From positions 1 through 63,792 of the forward strand of contig DATCZK010000184.1 of NCBI GenBank assembly GCA_036525975.1: 63,792 nt of DNA, given 5' to 3'. Under the pieces are notes generated by a model. That model was not told the origin of the DNA. It did no database searches and worked only from the letters and a program-made list of their open reading frames with translations. Made by a program: the position numbers and the translations under genes. Origin of the DNA: Quisquiliibacterium sp036525975 (GTDB taxonomy: Bacteria; Pseudomonadota; Gammaproteobacteria; Burkholderiales; Burkholderiaceae_E). Each line of letters starts with the position of its first letter. Positions within the stretch are counted from its first letter, which is position 1. Positions 57,921 to 63,792 of this stretch are shown piece after piece.

Positions 57921-59122
57921 GTTCTCTGGGGGGTTGATTGGCAGAAATCCCGGATGCGCCGGGCGGCGTCGATGCATTGCGCCTCGGTGTCGACCAGCGC
58001 GAGCCGGACGTAACCACGCCCGGGGTTCGTTCCCCCCGCCTCGCGCGCGAGGTAGGAGCCGGGCAGCGCGAGCACATTATATTGAGCGTACAGCCCCTTC
58101 ACGAATGATTCGTCGTCGCCCCCCGGCACGCGCGCCCAGAAGTAGAACCCCCCCTGCGGGCGCGCGATCTCGAGCACGTCGGCGAGGATCGGCTCGAGCG
58201 CGTCGAACTTCGCGCGATACATGGCGCGGTTCGCCCTCACGTGCTCCTCGTCGCTCCAGGCCGCGAGCGAGGCGGCCTGCACCGTCTCGCTCATCGCGCA
58301 GCCGTGATAGGTGCGGTAGTGCACGAAGGGCCGGAGCAGCCCGGCGTCGCCCGCCACGAAGCCCGAGCGCAGCCCCGGGGCGTTGGAGCGCTTCGAGAGG
58401 CTGGAGAACATCAGCAGGCGGGGGAATCCGTCGCGCCCCAGGGCGCGGGCTGCCTGCAGCGCGCCCAGCGGGGGCGCCGACTCGTCGGGGTAGATCTCCG
58501 AGTAGCACTCGTCCGAGGCGATCGCGAAGCCGTAGCGGTCCGACAGCGCGAACAGCTCGCGCCACTCGTCGAGGTCCATCACCGATCCGGCGGGGTTGCC
58601 CGGAGAACAGGTGAACACCAGCTGGGTGCGCTTCCAGACCGCCTCGGGCACCTCGCGCCATTGGCTGCGGAACCGGTTGGCGCGCGACTGCTCGAGGTAG
58701 TGCGGGGTGGCGCCGGCGAGGATGGCGGCGCCTTCGTAGACCTGGTAGCAGGGGTTGGGGAAGACCGCGACGGCATCGGCGCGCGGGTCGATCGCAACCT
58801 GCGCGAACGAGAACAGCGCCTCCTTGGTGCCGTTCACCGGGATGATCTGCGTGGCCGGGTCGACCCCCGGCAGCCCGTAGCGCTTCTCGAGCCAGCGCGA
58901 GATCGCGGCGCGCAGCGCCTCGCCGCCCAGCACCGGGGGGTAGACCGAGAGCCCCGCGAGCGCGCCCACCAGCGCGTCGGTCACCAGCGCCGGCGTCGGG
59001 TGCTTGGGCTCGCCGATCGACAGGTTGATCGCGGCGAACGCCGGATTGGGGGCCACGCCGGCCAGCAGCGTGCGCAGCCGGGCGAACGAGAAGGGTTGGA
59101 GCTTGTTAAGAAGTAGGTTCAA
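57917..59122 (-). CDS. dapC: Succinyldiaminopimelate transaminase DapC
   Basis: Product of 401 residues, a class I/II PLP aminotransferase. The PLP lysine is in FSSLSKRSNAPGLRSGF; INLSIGEPKHPTPA and FTCSPGNPAGSVM are conserved. The start is TTG at 59122 (NLLLNKLQPFSFARLR fits the family N-terminus); no good ribosome site is seen. It is first in a seven-gene operon (dapC, dapD, pilU, yffB, dapE, prmB, ABC-F) whose control region is the AT-rich island just upstream. Confidence 0.94.
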   Translation of the reverse strand: MNLLLNKLQPFSFARLRTLLAGVAPNPAFAAINLSIGEPKHPTPALVTDALVGALAGLSVYPPVLGGEALRAAISRWLEKRYGLPGVDPATQIIPVNGTKEALFSFAQVAIDPRADAVAVFPNPCYQVYEGAAILAGATPHYLEQSRANRFRSQWREVPEAVWKRTQLVFTCSPGNPAGSVMDLDEWRELFALSDRYGFAIASDECYSEIYPDESAPPLGALQAARALGRDGFPRLLMFSSLSKRSNAPGLRSGFVAGDAGLLRPFVHYRTYHGCAMSETVQAASLAAWSDEEHVRANRAMYRAKFDALEPILADVLEIARPQGGFYFWARVPGGDDESFVKGLYAQYNVLALPGSYLAREAGGTNPGRGYVRLALVDTEAQCIDAARRIRDFCQSTPQRT

Positions 59123-59158
59123 GATAACGATGTAATGTATTGATTAATAATGTATAAG
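59123..59158 (-). promoter_or_regulatory. AT-rich island with full-consensus IHF site before dapC
   Basis: On the - strand AATCAATACATTA (59145-59133) matches the IHF consensus WATCAANNNNTTR at every position. AATGTAT direct repeats lie at 59134 and 59149. The 36 bases are strongly AT-rich against a GC-rich surrounding and include -10-like TATACA. They are the likely promoter of the dapC operon. Confidence 0.5.
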
Positions 59159-59578
59159 TCAGTCCGTGTAGCTGCTGCCCGCGGGCAGTTGCTCGAGCTC
59201 CACCGGCGCCGCGGGCTTCCAGCCGCGCTTGCGGTGCTCCGCCACCACCGTCGTGAAGATCCCTCCGCGCACGTACCACTGCGCGCTCACGCGGATGAAT
59301 CGCGGTGCGAGCGCGGCCACGAGATCGTCCAGGATCCGGTTCGTCACGTCTTCGTGGAATGCGCCCTTGTCGCGGTAAGACCACATGTACTGCTTGAGGC
59401 TCTTGAGCTCCACGTTGCGCTTGTCCGGGATGTAGTCGATCCGAAAGCGCGCGAAGTCGGGCTGGCCGGTGAGCGGGCAAAGGCAGGTGAACTCGGGAAT
59501 GTCGAGGTGCACGCGGTAGTCCCGCCCCGGGTGCGGGTTGCTGAAGGTCTCGGGGGCGCTGGCGGGCTTGGAGGGCAT
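59159..59578 (-). CDS. queF: NADPH-dependent preQ0 reductase QueF
   Basis: Product of 139 residues, the short unimodular form. It reduces 7-cyano-7-deazaguanine to preQ1 for queuosine. The nucleophile Cys is in FTCLCPLTGQPDF (Cys34), and the QueF motif is ELKSLKQYMWSYRDKGAFHE. The ATG at 59578 matches the family start better than an upstream frame to 59638. It is divergent from smc. Confidence 0.95.
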   Translation of the reverse strand: MPSKPASAPETFSNPHPGRDYRVHLDIPEFTCLCPLTGQPDFARFRIDYIPDKRNVELKSLKQYMWSYRDKGAFHEDVTNRILDDLVAALAPRFIRVSAQWYVRGGIFTTVVAEHRKRGWKPAAPVELEQLPAGSSYTD

Positions 59579-59778
59579 GGGCGGCGAAGTTGTTTGCTCG
59601 GGCGCCCCCCGCTCTGGGCGCGGGGGGCGATCGCGCACCCGGATCCGGCGGAGGCGGGGCGCGAAGGGTGCGCTATTATAGGGACGACGAAGCCCTGAGC
59701 GCGACGCACGGTCTGGTACGCGGTCACGGCTTTTCGCATTTTTGCCTGCGCGCAGGCCAGGGTCGTGGGGTAGCTCGC

Positions 59779-62700
59779 GTGCGTCTCAAACAGATCAGAC
59801 TCGCCGGTTTCAAGTCCTTCGTGGACCCGACCTCTTTCGAGATGCCCGGGCAGCTCGTGGGCGTGGTCGGTCCGAACGGCTGCGGGAAGTCCAACATCAT
59901 GGACGCGGTGCGCTGGGTGCTCGGCGAGTCGAGGGCCTCCGAGCTGCGCGGCGAATCGATGCAGGACGTGATCTTCAGCGGCTCCTCGGAACGCAAGGCC
60001 TCGGGCCGCGCGTCGGTGGAGCTCGTCTTCGACAACAGCTCCGGGCGCATCGGCGGCGCCTGGGGCAGCTTCGGCGAGTTGTCGGTCAAGCGCGTGCTCA
60101 CCCGCGACGGCCAGTCGACCTACTTCATCAACAACCAGACGGTCAGGCGCAAGGACGTACACGACATCTTCCTGGGCACCGGCCTCGGGCCGCGCGCCTA
60201 CGCGATCATCGGCCAGGGCATGATCTCGCGCATCATCGAGGCGCGCCCGGAAGACCTGCGGGTGTTCCTGGAAGAGGCGGCCGGGGTGTCGCGCTACAAG
60301 GAGCGCCGCCGGGAGACCGAGAACCGCCTCGCCGACACCCGCGAGAACCTGGTGCGGGTGAACGACATCGCCCGCGAGCTGGGCGGGCAGATCGAGCGAC
60401 TCGAGCGCCAGGCCGAGGTGGCGACCCAGTACCGCAGTTTCGAGGCCGACCGCGACGCGAAGCAGCGCATGCTGTGGCTGGTGCGCCGCGACGAGGCGCT
60501 CGCCGAGAAGGAGCGGGTCGCGGCGCGGCGCGCGGCCGCCGCCAACGCGCTCGAGGCGCGCGTGGCGGACCTGCGCGCGCTCGAGTCCGAGCTCGAGACG
60601 CTGCGCGCCGCGCACTACCAGGCCGGCGACGAGCTGCACGCCTCGCAGGGCGGCTACTACGACGCGAACGCGGAGGTCGGGCGGATCGAGTCGCAGATTC
60701 GCTACGTGCTCGAATCGCAAGGACAGATGGGCGAGCGGATCGCCACGCTCGACGTGCAGGCGCGCGATGCCCGCGAGGACGCGGCGCGCGCGAGGGCCGG
60801 GGCCGAGCAGGCGCGCGTGCAGCTCGAGGCGGGCCAGCGCGAGGCGGAGCGACTCGCCGAGCAGGCGGTCGCGCTGGGCGAGGCCTTTCCCGAAGTGGAG
60901 GCCCGCGTGCGCGCGGCGCAGGCCGCCCTGCACGAGGCGCGCGGGGCCGCGCTCGCCACGCGCCAGGCGATCGAACTGTCCGCCACCCGAAGGCAGAGCG
61001 CCGAGCAGACGCTGGGCGCCGCCGAGCGGCGGCGCGAAAAGCTGGAGGCCGAGAGCGGGCAGCTGCAGGTGCCCGGCGACGACGAGATCGCCGCGGTGCG
61101 CGCGGCGAGCGCGCGGGCCGAGGAAGCCGAACAGGGCACCGCCGTCGCTCTCGAGCGTTGCGACGCGCAGTGGAAGGAGGCCGACCTCGCGCGTTCGCCC
61201 GCGCAGCGCGAGCTGCGCGAGGCCGAGGGGCGGCTCGCGCAGATCGACGCGCGCATCCTCGCGCTGCGCCAGATCCAGGAGCGCGCCGAGAGCCAGGCGC
61301 GGATCGTCCCCTGGCTCGAGCGCCACGGGCTGTCCTCGCTCGCGCGGCTCTGGCAGCGGCTGCACATCGAGGACGGATGGGAGACCGCGGTGGAGTCGGT
61401 GCTGCGCGAACGGGTCGAGTCGCGCGAAGTCGGCCGCCTCGAGCACGTGGCGGCCCTTGCCACCGACGCGCCCCCGGCCAAGGTCTCTTTCCACACCACG
61501 CAGGGGGCGGGCGAGGCCGCCCCGGTCTCTGCGCCGCCGTCGCTCAGGCCGCTCGCGGCGCTCGTTCGCGACAACGACGCCGGCGTGCAGGCCTTGCTCG
61601 CGGACTGGCTGCACGGCCTGTTCGCCGCCGGCGATCTCGACGAGGCGATGGCCGCGCGCGAGGCCCTGCCGGTTGGCGGCGCCCTCGTCACGCCCCAGGG
61701 GCACCTGGTGGGAAGGCGCTGGATTCGCCTCTACGCCGCCGACTCCGAGCAGGAGGGCCTGCTCGTGCGCCAGCACGAGCTCGATCAGCTCTCGCACGAG
61801 TTGCGCGCGCAGCAGCTGGCGAGCGAGCAGGCGAGGGCGCAGGCGTCTCGCGCCGAAGCCGCCGCGGCGCAGGCAACGCAGGCGCTGGCCGCGGCGCGCG
61901 AGGAGCACAATCGCGCGGTGCGCGACCTCGCGGCGAGGCGGCTCGAGGCGCAGCGCATGGAGCAGCAGCTCGAACGCGCGCAGCACGCGCGCGGGCGCAT
62001 CGGCGGCGAGCTCGACGAGGTGTCGCAGACGATGGGCCAGGCGCAGACCACGATCGAGCGCGAGAGCAGCGAGTTCGAGCGCCTCGACGCCGAGCTGGCC
62101 GAGCGCCAGCAGCACGCCGAGGAGCTCGCGCTCGCGTTCGAGCAGGCCGAACGCACGCTGGCGCAGCGGCGCGACGCGCTGCGTGCCGCGGAGCGGGTGG
62201 CGCAGGAGGCGTCGTTCGGGGTGCGCGAGGTGCAGGGCCGGATCGAGCGGCACGAGGCGCAGGCCGAGCAGGCGCGGCGCGTGGAGCAGCAGTGCCGGGC
62301 CGAACGCGAGCAGTGCGAGCTGCGCCTGGCCGAGCTGTCCGACGCCACGGCGCGAGCCGCGCTCGAGGTCGCGCTGCAGGCGCGGGTGGCGGCCGAGCAG
62401 GCCCTCGGCGCGGCGCGCCAGCGCCTGGACGAGATGACGCAGTCGTTGCGCGCGCTCGACGAGAAGCGCCAGAGCACCGAGCGCGAGCAGGAGCCGCTGC
62501 GCGAGCAGCTCACCGAGCTGCAGCTCAAGGAGCAGGCGGCGCAGCTGAACGCGGCGCAGTACGACGAGCAGCTCGCCCAGGCCGGCGCCGACGAGGCCCG
62601 GCTCCGCGAGGCCTTCCCGGATCCCCCGAAGGCGTCGTGGCTGCAGGGCGAGGTCACGCGGCTGGGCAACGCCATCGCCGCGCTCGGCGCAGTCAACCTC

Positions 62701-63300
62701 GCGGCTCTCGACGAGCTCGAGTCCTCGCGCGAGCGCAAGGGCTTCCTCGACGCCCAGACGGCGGACCTGAACGAGGCGATCGCCACCCTCGAAGACGCGA
62801 TCAGGCGCATCGACCGGGAAACGCGCGATCTGCTTCGCGCCACCTTCGATTCGGTGAACGCCGAGTTCGGACGGCTGTTCCCGGAACTGTTCGGCGGCGG
62901 AGAGGCGCGGCTCGTGCTCACCGGCGACGAGATCCTCGACGCCGGGGTGCAGGTGACCGCGCAGCCGCCGGGCAAGCGCAACACCTCGATCCACCTGCTC
63001 TCGGGCGGCGAGAAGGCGCTGACCGCGATCGCGCTCGTGTTCGCGATGTTCCAGCTCAATCCCGCGCCGTTCTGCCTGCTCGACGAGGTGGACGCCCCGC
63101 TCGACGACGCGAACACCGAGCGCTACTGCGACATGGTGCGGCGCATGTCCGAGCAGACGCAGTTCGTCTTCATCACCCACAACAAGATCGCGATGGAGCT
63201 CGCCGAGCAGCTGGTCGGGGTCACGATGCAGGAGCGCGGCGTCTCGCGCATCGTCGCGGTCGACCTCGAATCGGCCGCGAGAATCGCCGAGGTCGCGTGA
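59779..63300 (+). CDS. smc: Chromosome partition protein SMC
   Basis: Product of 1173 residues. The N-terminal ATPase half has Walker A GPNGCGKS (31-38). Two long coiled-coil arms (about 170-500 and 650-1000) flank a hinge near 520-640. The C-terminal half has signature LLSGGEKALTA and Walker B FCLLDEVDAPLDDANTERY. GTG at 59779 (RLKQIRLAGFKSFVDPT) is the family start. A -10-like TATTAT is at 59674-59679. Its stop overlaps the zipA start (TGATG), as in other betaproteobacteria. Confidence 0.97.
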   Translation: MRLKQIRLAGFKSFVDPTSFEMPGQLVGVVGPNGCGKSNIMDAVRWVLGESRASELRGESMQDVIFSGSSERKASGRASVELVFDNSSGRIGGAWGSFGELSVKRVLTRDGQSTYFINNQTVRRKDVHDIFLGTGLGPRAYAIIGQGMISRIIEARPEDLRVFLEEAAGVSRYKERRRETENRLADTRENLVRVNDIARELGGQIERLERQAEVATQYRSFEADRDAKQRMLWLVRRDEALAEKERVAARRAAAANALEARVADLRALESELETLRAAHYQAGDELHASQGGYYDANAEVGRIESQIRYVLESQGQMGERIATLDVQARDAREDAARARAGAEQARVQLEAGQREAERLAEQAVALGEAFPEVEARVRAAQAALHEARGAALATRQAIELSATRRQSAEQTLGAAERRREKLEAESGQLQVPGDDEIAAVRAASARAEEAEQGTAVALERCDAQWKEADLARSPAQRELREAEGRLAQIDARILALRQIQERAESQARIVPWLERHGLSSLARLWQRLHIEDGWETAVESVLRERVESREVGRLEHVAALATDAPPAKVSFHTTQGAGEAAPVSAPPSLRPLAALVRDNDAGVQALLADWLHGLFAAGDLDEAMAAREALPVGGALVTPQGHLVGRRWIRLYAADSEQEGLLVRQHELDQLSHELRAQQLASEQARAQASRAEAAAAQATQALAAAREEHNRAVRDLAARRLEAQRMEQQLERAQHARGRIGGELDEVSQTMGQAQTTIERESSEFERLDAELAERQQHAEELALAFEQAERTLAQRRDALRAAERVAQEASFGVREVQGRIERHEAQAEQARRVEQQCRAEREQCELRLAELSDATARAALEVALQARVAAEQALGAARQRLDEMTQSLRALDEKRQSTEREQEPLREQLTELQLKEQAAQLNAAQYDEQLAQAGADEARLREAFPDPPKASWLQGEVTRLGNAIAALGAVNLAALDELESSRERKGFLDAQTADLNEAIATLEDAIRRIDRETRDLLRATFDSVNAEFGRLFPELFGGGEARLVLTGDEILDAGVQVTAQPPGKRNTSIHLLSGGEKALTAIALVFAMFQLNPAPFCLLDEVDAPLDDANTERYCDMVRRMSEQTQFVFITHNKIAMELAEQLVGVTMQERGVSRIVAVDLESAARIAEVA

Positions 63301-63792
63301 TGACTTCGCTCGAGCTCAGCCTCGCGCTGCTCGCCGGCCTCGCGGCCGCGCTGGTGCTGGGCTACAACCTCTGGACTGCGCGCACGCGGCTCAAGCGCCC
63401 GAAACCCTCGCGCCAGCGAAGCGCGGTCGAGGCTGCCGGCGCGCGCACCGAGCCTTCGCTCGACCTGCTCGCCGAGGCCGCGACCGAGGTCGTGGGCGAG
63501 GAGGGCGCGCCGCAGGGCGGCGATCCGCAGGCGGGCGAGCACGCCTGGCCGGCCGAAGCGGCGCCGGCGGGCGCGCGCGCGCCCGCCGTGCTCGACCCGC
63601 TTTGCGACTGCATCGTCGAGTTCGAGTTGCCGGCCCCGATCGGCGGGGCGCGCATCCTCCAGCTCGCGCGCAACCTGCGCAGGGTGGGCAGCAAACCGGT
63701 GCTCGTCGAGGCCTCGCGCAGGTCCGATGCCGAGGAGGGCACCGCGGCGCCCGTGCCGGAGCGCAGCTACGATTTCCTGCGCGTGGGCGTGC
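63300..63792 (+). CDS. zipA: Cell division protein ZipA, 3' end outside window
   Basis: The visible 164 codons begin with one membrane helix (LELSLALLAGLAAALVLGYNL), a basic patch, and a charged, Pro/Ala-rich linker. Then comes the start of the ZipA FtsZ-binding domain (CIVEFELPAPIGGARILQL). ZipA tethers FtsZ filaments to the inner membrane. Start at 63300 overlaps the smc stop. ligA is expected next but lies outside. Confidence 0.88.
   Translation, partial: MTSLELSLALLAGLAAALVLGYNLWTARTRLKRPKPSRQRSAVEAAGARTEPSLDLLAEAATEVVGEEGAPQGGDPQAGEHAWPAEAAPAGARAPAVLDPLCDCIVEFELPAPIGGARILQLARNLRRVGSKPVLVEASRRSDAEEGTAAPVPERSYDFLRVGV

Noticed and set aside
59344..63180. Very long open frame on the - strand opposite smc (over 1200 codons)
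   Set aside because: It mirrors the codon bias of smc in GC-rich DNA, has no family motifs, and smc is a secure gene.

Overview
The window is about 64 kb of very GC-rich, tightly packed chromosome. Gene content and order (tig-clpP-clpX-lon-hupB-tRNA-Val-tRNA-Asp-ppiD, mfd next to ispD-ispF, smc-zipA, dapC-dapD-pilU-dapE-prmB, hpnCDE) point to a betaproteobacterium, most likely in or near the Burkholderiales. The genus cannot be fixed from this sequence alone. No insertion sequence, prophage, CRISPR array or rRNA operon was seen; three tRNA genes are present.

Layout. 1-0.9 kb: 3' end of a PEP-CTERM exported protein and a gene-poor stretch with a terminator. 0.9-2.4 kb: a PLP-dependent decarboxylase. 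2.6-9.1 kb: an acyl-CoA ligase with a complete branched-chain-type ABC importer, split into two convergent blocks (ligase-livG-livF facing livM-livH-livK). 9.1-13.4 kb: a methyltransferase remnant, gamma-glutamyltransferase, an MFS transporter and serB. 13.4-18.4 kb: mfd divergent from ispD-ispF. 18.4-22.8 kb: a TrpB2-type enzyme behind an FNR-like box, then a rubrerythrin / GlpC-like Fe-S protein / DUF3501 operon. 22.9-25.4 kb: an EnvZ/OmpR-type two-component system divergent from a small exported protein. 25.4-34.3 kb: tsaB-rimI-udg, lplT, alr-radA and the squalene genes hpnC-hpnD-hpnE. 34.5-43.2 kb: tRNA-Leu, trigger factor, ClpP, ClpX, Lon, HU, tRNA-Val, tRNA-Asp and PpiD, a proteostasis block. 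43.2-51.3 kb: mnmH, a DUF1178 protein and a six-gene acyl-CoA operon with split ACAD10/11-type modules. 51.5-59.6 kb: a seven-gene dapC-to-ABC-F operon and queF. 59.8 kb-end: smc and the start of zipA.

Working together. IspD and IspF help supply isoprenoid units that HpnC/D/E could turn into squalene for hopanoids; no squalene-hopene cyclase is seen here. DapC, DapD and DapE cover the succinylase branch of diaminopimelate synthesis. The acyl-CoA operon (dehydrogenase, hydratase, hydroxyacyl-CoA dehydrogenase, phosphotransferase, GST, permease) looks like a dedicated degradation pathway for an unidentified acid.

The most rewarding signals outside the genes are regulatory. They are: a perfect FNR-type dyad at the class II distance from a -10 box before trpB2; a sigma-32-type promoter before lon; a recurring CTAGAAT -10-like motif 6-18 nt from start codons, suggesting leaderless mRNAs; a palindrome that may be a two-way promoter between mfd and ispD; a full-consensus IHF site before dapC; and a G-quadruplex-prone tandem repeat between two convergent genes. 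A C4 zinc-ribbon tail on LivM is the clearest oddity at the protein level. All functions are inferred from motifs and context, without database searches.
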